Shown piece by piece: positions 8,562-17,200 of a stretch of 64,000 bases of DNA; within the stretch, counting starts at the first letter, position 1; each line of letters starts with the position of its first letter. Source of the DNA: Oxalobacteraceae bacterium OTU3CAMAD1 (GTDB taxonomy: Bacteria > Pseudomonadota > Gammaproteobacteria > Burkholderiales > Burkholderiaceae_D); assembly GCA_024123915.1 (NCBI GenBank), contig CP099650.1:992001-1056000 (forward strand), given 5' to 3'. The position numbers were made by a program, and so were the translations under genes. The notes below the pieces were generated by a model that saw only the letters and a list, made by a program, of their open reading frames with translations, was not told where the DNA came from and did no database searches.

Positions 8562-10340
8562 TTAACGATCGATAAAATCTGCCTTTATCCCCAAGTACAT
8601 GGGATGATCGGCCCCTTTATAGGTTGGCAACCATCGCTTGTCTTGTTGACCAGTCGGGTGGTCGTACTCAGTTGACGAAAGAATCAGCTGAGCATTCTTA
8701 GCTGCGCAAAGATTTTCAAGCGCACTAAGATATTTGGCAAGGTCGGCGGTGTGTAGTTCTTGCTGTTTAGGCGTATCTAAAATCAGGAACCTAAATGGAC
8801 GGGAAGGTTCCGAAATGTAAGCCTCGAACAAGGCGGCATGGATAGCCAGCACCAACCGGATTTGCGTACTGCCCGAGAAAAGATCCAGCGGCTCGCCGTC
8901 AAACGTAAAACGAAGATTCAAGTCAATGTCGACGTTTCTAGATACATTCTGAGCATCCAGAATGTCCATCCATTTAACTGCAAGGTCTCGAAGCAAATAT
9001 CGCAGTTTGTTGAATTCAAAATCGGTGCGTCCGCTGTTCGACAGATTGTCGATGCGATCTTGAATGCGAAGGCGTTCGGCTTCGAGCTTGAAAAGCTTGG
9101 AGCGCTCAGACTGAAGCGACGCAATGTGAGTAAGTTCAGCCTGAGCTTCGACCAACTGCTTTGTCAGCGTTTGCACTGCTGTAACTAGTTGATCAACGCC
9201 AGCCGTCGTAGGAGATCTCAGTTGGTCCGTCAGCACCTGCCGTTCACCACGCAGATTTTCCAATACCTCCGTAATGTATTCGATTCGTATCTCTGTCCTT
9301 GATGCGTTGCGATCAAGATCTTTAATTTGATCTCGAAGATAGAGAAGATTTTTACCATATGACTCAGTACTACCGATAAAGAGGCCGCAGTTGCTAACGC
9401 CACATATCTCGCCAAACGAAGAGAATACTCGACGAGCTTCTTCATTCAGACCAAGAGTCTTTACTTCACCGTCAATTTCAGTGCGAATGGCATCAATGCC
9501 TGAGACGCGACTACGTAGTTCGGAGAGCTCAATCTGCTTTGACTGAATTTGCTGGTCTTTTTGACGCAGCAATTCGGTCAAAGTGGCGTTTGCAGTTCCT
9601 TTTGCATCGACTGAGTCGCGAAGTGCATCGACCTTGCCAGTTAGGTCGGTAACACGAAGCTGAAGTATCTCTTGATTTACGGCACTATCATCGATGTCTC
9701 TTGATTGGTATTCGAGTACGCGCTGGGCAGCAACGATCTTTCGAGTCTGCGCATCAAGCGCAGCCTTCTCATTGATGATATCTTTTTTAACGTCGAATGA
9801 GTGTTTGGGGTTGAGCCCGAACACGAAACGAACCATCTCTACGAATTGGTCGGAGATGAAGGGACTGGTCGATTTGTAGGCCGCAGTATAGCCATCGCCC
9901 TGATTAACGTAGAAAACGGGTAGGACCGTGGATACGAAAGGATGGGCAACTTGACCGTTATTCGCTACCAAGCGGGGGGGCTCCAGGCCAAGCGCTTTAA
10001 ACAGCGCTATTGAGAACGATCCTTCGCTGAAGTGTTCAGATTCCTCGCCCCGATGGCTGAGTACGGCATGGAAATCGCGATTATTGGCCCCTAAAATGCG
10101 GTGCACAAAAAACGGTTCTCCATCGTTCTCCGCTACTAGCGTTATCGCTGCACATTTGCCGTATATCTCATCTCGAAACTTCGGCGGGTATCCAAGACTG
10201 CCAGCAAGTGATTGAATAATTGGTGTTTTTCCGCTCCCGTTTCTCGCGAAAAGTAACGTGGTGCGCGCCCCAAACTCAAGAAGCGGACTTTCCCAACCGT
10301 TCTCTCCCAGTGGCTCAATTTTGAGAGAAACAAGTCTCAA
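8562..10340 (-). CDS. ABC-3C system ATPase (SMC/Rad50-like)
   Basis: A 592-residue ABC-type ATPase with a split head and a central coiled coil. Walker A is FARNGSGKT (Lys38). Residues about 185-420 are heptad-rich, with long Glu/Gln/Arg stretches. The signature motif is degenerate (LFSGSTQIRL). Walker B and following residues read FLILDTPKQQEL (Asp522), a sequence I associate with ATPases of ABC-three-component systems. The start is TTG at 10340, supported by GGAG about six bases upstream, and overlaps the middle-component stop (TTGA). It is the last gene of a three-gene operon. In such systems the ATPase is thought to sense invading DNA or other molecules and control the nuclease effector. 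Confidence 0.8.
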   Translation of the reverse strand: MRLVSLKIEPLGENGWESPLLEFGARTTLLFARNGSGKTPIIQSLAGSLGYPPKFRDEIYGKCAAITLVAENDGEPFFVHRILGANNRDFHAVLSHRGEESEHFSEGSFSIALFKALGLEPPRLVANNGQVAHPFVSTVLPVFYVNQGDGYTAAYKSTSPFISDQFVEMVRFVFGLNPKHSFDVKKDIINEKAALDAQTRKIVAAQRVLEYQSRDIDDSAVNQEILQLRVTDLTGKVDALRDSVDAKGTANATLTELLRQKDQQIQSKQIELSELRSRVSGIDAIRTEIDGEVKTLGLNEEARRVFSSFGEICGVSNCGLFIGSTESYGKNLLYLRDQIKDLDRNASRTEIRIEYITEVLENLRGERQVLTDQLRSPTTAGVDQLVTAVQTLTKQLVEAQAELTHIASLQSERSKLFKLEAERLRIQDRIDNLSNSGRTDFEFNKLRYLLRDLAVKWMDILDAQNVSRNVDIDLNLRFTFDGEPLDLFSGSTQIRLVLAIHAALFEAYISEPSRPFRFLILDTPKQQELHTADLAKYLSALENLCAAKNAQLILSSTEYDHPTGQQDKRWLPTYKGADHPMYLGIKADFIDR

Positions 10341-10816
10341 TTTACTTCTCCTCGAATGCGAGCTTCATCTCTAATATATTGATAGCTAAGCTCAATAGTC
10401 TTCATCGACATCGCTAACGGGCTTTCCCCAGCTGTAGCGCTTTGGAAGACCTTCTTGCCAAGTTCGGTTGCAGATATCCGCCGCGTTTGATCATCGACAG
10501 TAATTTGTTTCGTCGCTTCTAAAAATGTCAGCGCTTTGATTGTTCGTATGCGTAAGTTGCCAGACCATCCTATATCCTGAGATGAGCCTTTGAAGCCTGC
10601 TACCGTCCGTTCCAGGCACTCGCCAACTAACTGCCCGATTTCCGGAAGTAGGGGTTTCGAGGCCCCTTTGCTTAGCGCAAGAATCGTCATGGCCAGCAAG
10701 GGAAGCTGAAACAGTGCTTCGTTACCCAACGAGTGGGCAGGAATTGATAGCTCAGCAGGAATTTGCAGCCGGATATTAAGCTTTCTTGCTTCATTAAAGA
10801 ATTCGGTAGCATTCAT
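10337..10816 (-). CDS. ABC-3C system middle component
   Basis: A 159-residue helical protein lying between the nuclease effector and the ATPase. The ATG at 10816 is chosen over an upstream in-frame start at 10846 because GGAGGT lies seven bases before it and because this start overlaps the effector stop as ATGA. The C-terminal part looks like a winged helix (IRTIKALTFLEATKQITVDDQTRRISATELGKKVF). It overlaps the ATPase by four bases. No catalytic motif is seen. It is assigned as the small adaptor of an ABC-three-component system mainly from its position, its size and the winged-helix-like end. Confidence 0.7.
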   Translation of the reverse strand: MNATEFFNEARKLNIRLQIPAELSIPAHSLGNEALFQLPLLAMTILALSKGASKPLLPEIGQLVGECLERTVAGFKGSSQDIGWSGNLRIRTIKALTFLEATKQITVDDQTRRISATELGKKVFQSATAGESPLAMSMKTIELSYQYIRDEARIRGEVN

Positions 10817-11991
10817 CGTGAGGACCTCCGAACAATTGACGCGCAAAACGCTCCTAGCAACAGATCAACGTTCAATAGCGGAAACTTTTGAGCCAGCGCT
10901 GACTGAAGCACTACATCAATCTGCGTTCCTAAATCGGCAAGAGCACCTCCGCTCAGAATCCACGCTTTACATTTGGCATCGATGTCGCTGAGTAGTCGTT
11001 CAAGATCGAACTCAGGGAATGTGTGGCGAGCGGTACGAAGCCACACATCCCAAGTCACCTTTGCACGAGATGCCACTTCAATCATATTGTCCGGCGCACC
11101 GGCGGCCTTTAATTGGCGTTGCAATATTGATGCAACTTTGATTGCTTGAGGAGTATCCCCACTCAGCAAATTCCGGTAAACCGTGGTTGAGATGCTCAGC
11201 ACCTTTAAAAGATCATCGAGACCAACGCCGGTAACCAAGTCAATTTTTTCCTTGGTTAGACGTTTGATCGGAGCACAAGATTTCGACTCAACAAGTGCAA
11301 TAAGGCTGTTTGCTATCTCATCTACCTCATGCTTCTGGAGGTCAATTTCGCTGTGATTCCATATGGCTGTGCGCGCCGCATCTGCGAAGGGTTCAAGAGT
11401 GTCCCCTAAGTGGGACACCTGCCACAGAGTTAGCTTGGATCTTGCTGCTTTAAACTGATCTTCGGATAGCGGCTTTCCTGGTGAGAAGATGTCACCGAAC
11501 TTTTCAATGAACTGGTTGATGTAAGAAAGAGTGGATTTGCCATCTTTGAGATGCTGTTGGACCTCAATAACATCATCCTGAAAATGAACATTGCTGAGTA
11601 CGGTGACTTCTCGACACTGCTCTCCAAACTCAATGGTATGAATGAATAGCTTGCCGGCGATGCTGTCTCGTATTGCAGTCAGCTTTTCTTCGGTGTCGAG
11701 TTTCCCTTTTTTTTTCAAAGAGAAGACTTCATCGACTTTCCACTGCTGGTTGGCTCGACCTTTTGTTTTGACTTGGAAGAAGTGGTACTCGATAGCGCCG
11801 TTGATGTTTCGACGGACAACGAAGTCATCATGGTAGTCACAATAGACTCGATCAACATCCTTGCCACTAAGTATTTCTAGTGCGGCAAAGGCAGCGGCTT
11901 GAAACTGCATCCGAAAACGATTGGTTGTCTCTCGACCAACAGTTTCCCGAGGCGCTTTTTCATGGATAACGTCCACGGGCTTTTCTTTCAT
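10813..11991 (-). CDS. ABC-3C effector: DUF4297/CAP4-type nuclease with C-terminal ABC-3C domain
   Basis: The effector of the operon. From the ATG at 11991 it is 392 residues. The frame stays open to ATGs at 12123 and 12153, but those would place the LexA-box promoter inside or directly against the gene, and the family similarity begins near this ATG (ETVGRETTNRFRMQFQAAAFAALEIL). No start has a strong ribosome site, so the true start is uncertain. The N-terminal domain has a PD-(D/E)XK-like layout: an Asp pair at about residues 55-56 (DYHDDFVV), then FFQVKTKG (Gln73, Lys75), as in DUF4297/CAP4 double-strand DNA endonucleases. The rest is helical and should contact the other components. Its stop overlaps the middle-component start by four bases. 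Confidence 0.72.
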   Translation of the reverse strand: MKEKPVDVIHEKAPRETVGRETTNRFRMQFQAAAFAALEILSGKDVDRVYCDYHDDFVVRRNINGAIEYHFFQVKTKGRANQQWKVDEVFSLKKKGKLDTEEKLTAIRDSIAGKLFIHTIEFGEQCREVTVLSNVHFQDDVIEVQQHLKDGKSTLSYINQFIEKFGDIFSPGKPLSEDQFKAARSKLTLWQVSHLGDTLEPFADAARTAIWNHSEIDLQKHEVDEIANSLIALVESKSCAPIKRLTKEKIDLVTGVGLDDLLKVLSISTTVYRNLLSGDTPQAIKVASILQRQLKAAGAPDNMIEVASRAKVTWDVWLRTARHTFPEFDLERLLSDIDAKCKAWILSGGALADLGTQIDVVLQSALAQKFPLLNVDLLLGAFCASIVRRSSR

Positions 11992-12123
11992 TACCAAGAT
12001 TGCGATTGGAACTATGCGAATGGTCGTTTTATCATTCTTTTTTTGCCACAAAGGCGATGCGGCCAATAGTTCCCATTTACCCCATATGGGTTGCTTTTTG
12101 GAAATGACAGTGTGAGTTCTCAT

Positions 12124-12143
12124 GACTGTATAAATATACAGTC
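12124..12143. promoter_or_regulatory. LexA (SOS) box over the ABC-3C promoter
   Basis: GACTGTATAAATATACAGTC has 8-bp inverted arms around a 4-base centre. It fits the LexA pattern CTG-N10-CAG almost perfectly (CTGT, AT-rich core, ACAG). On the minus strand a TTGATG -35 (12164-12159) and TGTATA -10 (12140-12135), spaced by 18 bases, place the box directly over the -10. The sequence predicts repression by LexA and induction of the ABC-3C operon by DNA damage. Confidence 0.75.
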
Positions 12144-12274
12144 TTTTCGACATCGGCGCATCAATCGAAACAACGACTAAGCATGCGTCAAAGAACCCTA
12201 GTCATTCCAAACCTCAATCAGCGGTAGCTATTCTGCACTATTTCCTTCTGAACTTTTATCTTAACGGATGGTTG

Positions 12275-12290
12275 TTGTATAAAAATACAC
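12275..12290. promoter_or_regulatory. Second, degenerate LexA-like box with possible upstream promoter
   Basis: TTGTATAAAAATACAC keeps the AT-rich core and TGTAT/ATACA arms of the first box but deviates in both outer triplets (TTG and CAC instead of CTG and CAG). On the minus strand it overlaps a TATACA -10 lying 16 bases downstream of TTGGTG (12303-12298). It may be a weaker LexA site or only an AT-rich promoter. Confidence 0.4.
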
Positions 12291-12379
12291 GAATTGTCAC
12301 CAAGCGCAAGATTTCGTGGTCAGTTGTAGGCATGCGTGTAGCTCATCCCGATACGTGAGGCGCTAGAGTGGACGGGAAT

Positions 12380-12709
12380 TTACGAGGTCTGAGGCGGAGC
12401 CATAAGCTTACGTGCCAACTTCGTAAGTTCATGTTTTTTCTTTTGTGACATCCGATGATAGGCCAACATCAAAAGAGCAAGTTGATCGTCTTCTGTAAAA
12501 AAATATCCCGTTGGGATGTTAAGTATTTCAGCCAGACGCTGAGCAATTTGGAAGTCAGCCTTGTGAACGCCTAGTTCATAGCGATTGATGCGGGTCCCAG
12601 CAACGAACTGGTCTAGGCCAGCGAGGATGCCTAACTGCTTTTGCGACAAGCCTACGGCTGTTCTTGTCTCTTTCAGTCGTCGTCCCCAAAGTTCATTTCC
12701 TTTGCTCAT
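12380..12709 (-). CDS. Xre-family transcriptional regulator
   Basis: A 109-residue protein with an N-terminal helix-turn-helix of the Xre/Cro type: LKETRTAVGLSQKQLGILAGLD, then TRINRYELGVHKADFQIAQRLAEILNIPTGYFF. A short helical tail follows. It is divergent from the gene at 12831, and the intervening 121 bp carries two palindromes, so it probably represses itself and the divergent operon. Its stop is 226 bp upstream of the LexA-box region, so regulation of the ABC-3C operon is also possible but less direct. Confidence 0.85.
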   Translation of the reverse strand: MSKGNELWGRRLKETRTAVGLSQKQLGILAGLDQFVAGTRINRYELGVHKADFQIAQRLAEILNIPTGYFFTEDDQLALLMLAYHRMSQKKKHELTKLARKLMAPPQTS

Positions 12710-12761
12710 TCATTAGCTCTGCACGGATTAAGAGCTACGAGAATCGTAATTATTTGTCTTT

Positions 12762-12790
12762 CCAGATACTACGTATTTCGTACTATCTGG
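12762..12790. promoter_or_regulatory. Palindromic operator between the divergent Xre and MbcA-like genes
   Basis: Two 12-base arms, CCAGATACTACG and CGTACTATCTGG, surround a 5-base spacer and pair with one mismatch. A smaller dyad (TACGA-3-TCGTA) lies at about 12736-12748. Both sit between the start of the Xre gene and the start at 12831, where the Xre protein would be expected to bind. Confidence 0.6.
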
Positions 12791-12830
12791 TAGCATGCCG
12801 TTTCATACAGAAATAACCGCCATTTGATCT

Positions 12831-13223
12831 ATGAAGAAACAGTACGAATTTGATGAGTTAGATGAGGTCGAACAACTTCACGCCAGCGAGATCGGCGGGG
12901 CGTCTCCTGAGACAGCTGACGACTTTGCTGAGCAGGTTGTAGATGACCATTACGCGGCAAGATATGGCGCCCCTCAAAGCAGCGTTAACGAATGGCTGCG
13001 TTCTGAGCCAGATGCCGTATCAGAGGTCAAGCTGTTGCTTGTCCAGCGACAAAAGGAAATAGAAGCTTTGGCCCAAAGCACTTTTGCAAGCGCGGGCGAG
13101 GCACATAGATGGTTCAACACTCGCCTGCCGGTCGCGCTCAAAAACCAAACGCCTCTTAGTGCCATGATCACTATTGAGGGCTGTGCTAGAGTCGAAAAGC
13201 TACTTCTAGAGCTTTACAGCTGA
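12831..13223 (+). CDS. MbcA/ParS-like (DUF2384-type) antitoxin-related protein
   Basis: A 130-residue acidic protein. The C-terminal 50 residues match the toxin-binding domain of MbcA/ParS/Xre antitoxins: FASAGEAHRWFNTRLP, then TPLSAMITIEGCARVEKLLLEL. The N-terminal half is acidic and unrecognised. These antitoxins usually pair with a RES-domain toxin, but the next gene has no RES features, so the role may be different or the toxin may be unrelated. It is the first gene of a plus-strand operon: the next starts seven bases after its stop. Confidence 0.6.
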   Translation: MKKQYEFDELDEVEQLHASEIGGASPETADDFAEQVVDDHYAARYGAPQSSVNEWLRSEPDAVSEVKLLLVQRQKEIEALAQSTFASAGEAHRWFNTRLPVALKNQTPLSAMITIEGCARVEKLLLELYS

Positions 13224-13230
13224 TCGAACT

Positions 13231-13698
13231 ATGGCGCAAAAACTAGACCTAGGCAGTCAAGAAGTTGTCGGCGGTCTTATTGCCGATTATTGCCTGTTTG
13301 TTCGGGACCTGTTGCTGGATCGAGGAAGAGGTGCCTTGACCTCAAAGGAGTTTGCCGAGCGGGTTCGTCATGAGCGAGATCGGCTTGCAGTAATCATCGC
13401 CGGCGAAGATCCTCTCTACGTGGGTATCAAAGGTTGGAGTGGTAGCAAGCTCGGCTTCCGGCTTCGCATAGCTCTTGGCACATACTGGCAACAGAACCGC
13501 ATTGAGAACGATAACTGCCCTTACAAGGCAGTGTTCTCGTGGTTATGCTGGGCGGTCTTTGACTCATTAGAGCAAGCTGGTGGGGATCAGGATAGGGAAG
13601 GAAGCCTTATGTCTGTAAAGACAGGCGAGATCGTTTCAATTTTGCTTGGTCCTGCACTTGGCGAAGAAAGGTTGAGTAGTGGTGCCCAAATTAGATAG
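13231..13698 (+). CDS. Hypothetical protein in MbcA-like operon
   Basis: A 155-residue protein I do not recognise. It is mostly helical and has a tryptophan- and cysteine-containing central segment (KAVFSWLCWAVFDSLEQ) that is too short and polar-flanked to call a membrane helix with confidence. It contains no RES, PIN, Fic or HipA motifs. Position directly behind the MbcA-like gene makes it a candidate partner or toxin. It overlaps the next small ORF by 20 bases. Confidence 0.6.
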   Translation: MAQKLDLGSQEVVGGLIADYCLFVRDLLLDRGRGALTSKEFAERVRHERDRLAVIIAGEDPLYVGIKGWSGSKLGFRLRIALGTYWQQNRIENDNCPYKAVFSWLCWAVFDSLEQAGGDQDREGSLMSVKTGEIVSILLGPALGEERLSSGAQIR

Positions 13699-13918
13699 AA
13701 ACCATTTGTACGTTGTCTTGCAAGATGAGTGGGTAGATGCGACCTTGCATAGCCATACTGTTCCGGCCGACTCAATGGGGCCAGCTTACCAGAAGCACGC
13801 ATACCACCTTTCCAACGGGATGCATCTAGCATTCGGATGGACAAAACGGGAGGCCCTGGACGTTCTGCTGACTGCTGCTGGAGAAAGAGGCTGGAAGGTT
13901 TTGCAGCCACTTAATTAA
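13679..13918 (+). CDS. Hypothetical small protein (79 aa)
   Basis: GTG start at 13679 inside the end of the previous gene. The stop is the TAA at 13916-13918. The product is a compact basic/aromatic protein (LQDEWVDATLHSHTVPADS, HLSNGMHLAFGWTKREALDVLLTAAGERGW). No family is recognised. The overlap and codon use suggest it is the third gene of the same operon. GTG is also found at the following codon, so the exact start is uncertain. Confidence 0.5.
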   Translation: MVPKLDRNHLYVVLQDEWVDATLHSHTVPADSMGPAYQKHAYHLSNGMHLAFGWTKREALDVLLTAAGERGWKVLQPLN

Positions 13919-14071
13919 AAGCGAGGGGTTCACCAGCTTCAATCGCAGATGAAAAAGCAAAGCCGGGTATGAAACCGGGTACGAAATCATGCGCGAAAGA
14001 GTTTAATCAAGGATACATGCGATTTCGAAGGTGGTATTTTCGGTCTAACGTCTGACGTTCCCCGCTCCATG

Positions 14072-14101
14072 AAAATCCGCGACCTGTCGCGGATTTTTTT
14101 T
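14072..14101 (+). terminator. Rho-independent terminator
   Basis: An 11-bp perfect stem (AAAATCCGCGA / TCGCGGATTTT) with a CCTG loop, followed by a run of eight T. It would end the plus-strand operon upstream and marks the right side of the AT-rich island. Confidence 0.85.
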
Positions 14102-14123
14102 CGGCAATAAATTGGTTTTTGTA

Positions 14124-14176
14124 ACAAAATGTGACGGTGGGCACTATTTTTTGCTTGCTAACGTGATAACATGGGG
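14124..14176 (+). promoter_or_regulatory. Upstream module of the first RTX gene, shared with the second
   Basis: ACAAAATGT (14124-14132) and GTGATAACATGGGG (14163-14176) recur before the second RTX gene as ACAAAATGT (23510-23518) and GTGGTAACATTGG (23560-23572). The distance from the second box to the GTG is 32-33 bases in both. This suggests a common promoter or activator site. I cannot assign a -35/-10 pair with confidence. Confidence 0.45.
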
Positions 14177-14204
14177 CTTACTAGAATAGTCAGAAAGAGT
14201 TCCC

Positions 14205-17200
14205 GTGAGCAAAGTCATTGTGTTTGTCGATAGCCGCGCCGTCGGCGCTTCCTTTGTCAATGGCCAGACCGGCCCGGATATAGAAGTTATTGTGCTCGAT
14301 GCGACACGCGACGGCTTGGTGCAAATGGCCGAGGCGCTCACGGGGCGCACCGGCCTGGACTCGATCCAGCTGGTCTCCCACGGCGCCTCGGGGACTTTGT
14401 TGTTGGGTAACTCCCTGTTAAGCGACGCCAGCATCGGCAACTATCAGTCGGAATTGCAAAAAATCGGCGCCAGCCTTGCCGATGACGGCGACCTGCTGCT
14501 GTACGGCTGTGAGGTGGCGCAAGGTAGCGGCGGCCAGCACTTTATCGAGGCGCTGGCGCTGGCGACGGGAGCCGATGTGGCCGCGTCGACGGATCTGACC
14601 GGCCCGGCCGCGCTCGGCGGAAACTGGACCCTCGAAGCGGTTGCTGGAACGGTCGAGTCGGCGGCCCTGCAGATGACCGTCGACGGCACGCTCGGCCTGT
14701 TCACCGGCTCTGCGGGGGACGACACGATATACGGCACGGGCGCCAGCGATACCATCGTGGGCGGCGATGGCAATGACCACCTCAACGGTACGGACTATGT
14801 CGGTTTTACCACCGGCGGCGACTGGATCGACGGCGGCAATGGCAACGATGTGCTGTGGGGAAGCTCCGCAAACGACCTGCTCGTCGGCGGCGCCGGCAAC
14901 GATACGTTGAGTGGCCAATGGGGGCAGGACACGCTGCAGGGCGGCGACGGCAATGACGTGATCGAACCATATTCCTCCAACGGGAATTTGCTCGTCGACG
15001 GCGGCGCCGGCAACGACACGATCTATGCTAGCGGCAGCGACACCGTCAGCGGGGGCGAGGGCAACGATCTTATTTACAGTACCTCTTCGTTCGGGGATAA
15101 CTCGCGTCCGTTGCTGGTCGATGGCGGCGCCGGCGATGACACGATTCATCTGCTACCCGGCTATTCGCGCCATCAACAAGAACTGGCAACCGGCGGCGCC
15201 GGCAGCGATACGTTCGTTGTGACGATGGATATCGACGGCGCCAAGAATATCGTCACGGATTTCAGCGCCGGCCCCGGAGGCGACCGTATCGATGTCTCCG
15301 GGCTGCTGGCGAATAGCGACTACCTCGGCATGAGCACGGCGATCAATCCGTTCAACGCGGCATACGGTTACCTGCGCCTGGTCCAGGATGGCGCCGACAC
15401 CTTGCTGCAGTACGACCAGGATGGCGTCGGCGCCGGCGCCCACGCTTACGCGACCGCGCTGGTGCTGCGCAATGTCGATGCGAAAAGTCTCACCAAGGAA
15501 AATTTCACCGACCTGATCGCGCCGGACGGCAGCAAGGCCGACGGCCAGGCGATCACCGCACCCAACGGATTGGGTGTACTGCAAGGCGGTTATTACAACG
15601 ACACCATCACCGGCGGTGCCGGCGCGGACACGCTGGCGGGCGGGCACGGCAACGACCTGCTGCGCGGCGGCGGCGAAGCGGCCGGCGCTGCCGGCGACAG
15701 CATGGCCGGCGGCGACGGCAACGATACGATGATCGGCGGCACCGGCAACGACACGTTGTGGGGGAATCGGGGCAGCGATCATATGGAAGGTGGCGCCGGC
15801 GACGACTACCTTATCAGTGGCGGCGTCGACGGCGACGGCGATTTGGGCGTCGACACGCTCATCGGCGGCGATGGCAACGATACCCTGTCGTTCCGGGGAC
15901 TCTACTATAACGGCGCGCCCGTGCGCATCGACGGCGGCGCCGGCGACGACGTGATCGAGATCGCAAGCTATGGCGTCACCGGCTCTGCCGGCGCCATCGT
16001 CACCGGCGGCGCCGGCAGCGACACGTTTGGTGGGCAGGGGAGTTTCGCGCCCTTCACCAGTTCGTACTACGTGGTCACGGACTTCAAAGTGGGCGTTGGC
16101 GGCGACCGCATCGGCGGACAAGCGCTGCTCAGCTATGAGGCCGACCACTTCAAGGGCAATCCGTGGGCGCCAGCCAGCGGGTTCGTGCGCCTGGTGCAAT
16201 CGGGCGCTGACACGCTGGTGCAATTTGACCAAGATGGCGCCGCTGGCGCCAAGAAGTTCATTACCGCGATCCTGCTCCAAAACGTCAACGCCAGTCAGCT
16301 GGTGCAAGCCAATTGGGCGGCCTACCTGCGGGACGGCTGGACCGGCAACGATACGATGTACGGCGGCTTCGGCGCCGACAGCCTGCGCGGCGGGGAGGGC
16401 AACGATCTGCTCGACGGCGGCGCGGGCGACAACCAGCTGCTCGGCGGCGCCGGGAACGATACGCTGCTGGGCGGCGCCGGCGCGGACCAGCTCGGCGCCG
16501 GGCCGGGCGTCGATATCGCTGACGGCGGCGCCGGCGTCGACACGCTGACGGTGCTGGGCAACTTCGCCGATTATGCGCGCACACGCGTCAACGCCACCGA
16601 TACCTTGCTGGTCAACGCGACGACCGGCGAGAGCATCACGGTGCGCAATATCGAACAGGTCGTGTTCGCCGATGGCAGCCGGACGATGGCGCAGGCCCTG
16701 ATCAATCTGCCGAGCGGTTTCGACGACGTGCTGGCCGGTGACGCAGGCGCCAACGTCCTCGATGGCGGCAAGGGCAGCGACACCATGGCCGGCGGCGGCG
16801 GCGACGATCTTTACACGGTGGACGCACTGGGCGACGTCGTAGTCGAATCGGCGGACGGGGGAACCGACCAGGTGAACGTCGCGCTGACGGCGGCCGGCAC
16901 CTATGTGCTGGCGGCCAACGTGGAAAACGCCACCGTGACGGCGGCGGTCTCGATCGCCGTGAATCTGACCGGCAACGCATTGGGCAACGTCCTGATCGGC
17001 AACGCGGCGGCCAACACGCTGCTCGGCGGCGCAGGCAACGACAAGCTCGACGGCGGCGCGGGCAGCGACAAGCTGAGCGGCGGCAGCGGCGACGACATCT
17101 ATGTAGTGGATGCGGCGGGCGACGTGGTGACCGAACTGGCCAATGAAGGCGACGACACGGTGGAAACCACCCTGGCCGGCTACGTGCTGGGCGCCAACGT

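Larger units (their letters stand above)
1..14101. mobile_element. Accessory/defence island, probable mobilizable element (right end near 14.1 kb, left end outside window)
   Basis: The stretch is visibly AT-richer than the strongly GC-rich sequence after 14.2 kb and uses mixed third positions, where the later genes have almost only G or C. It contains an alpA-mobV operon typical of integrative mobilizable elements and a dense set of defence-type genes (DUF6602, Shedu-like, helicase-phosphoribosyltransferase/DprA, ABC-3C, Xre/MbcA-like). I see no integrase, no tRNA and no att repeat pair, so the boundaries and mobility are inferred. The right boundary is placed at the terminator before the first RTX gene. 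Confidence 0.55.

Noticed and set aside
14041..14070. Possible tRNA 3' end (CCCCGCTCCA) as an attachment site before the terminator
   Set aside because: No T-arm sequence or cloverleaf can be formed with the upstream bases, and no matching repeat is seen at the left.
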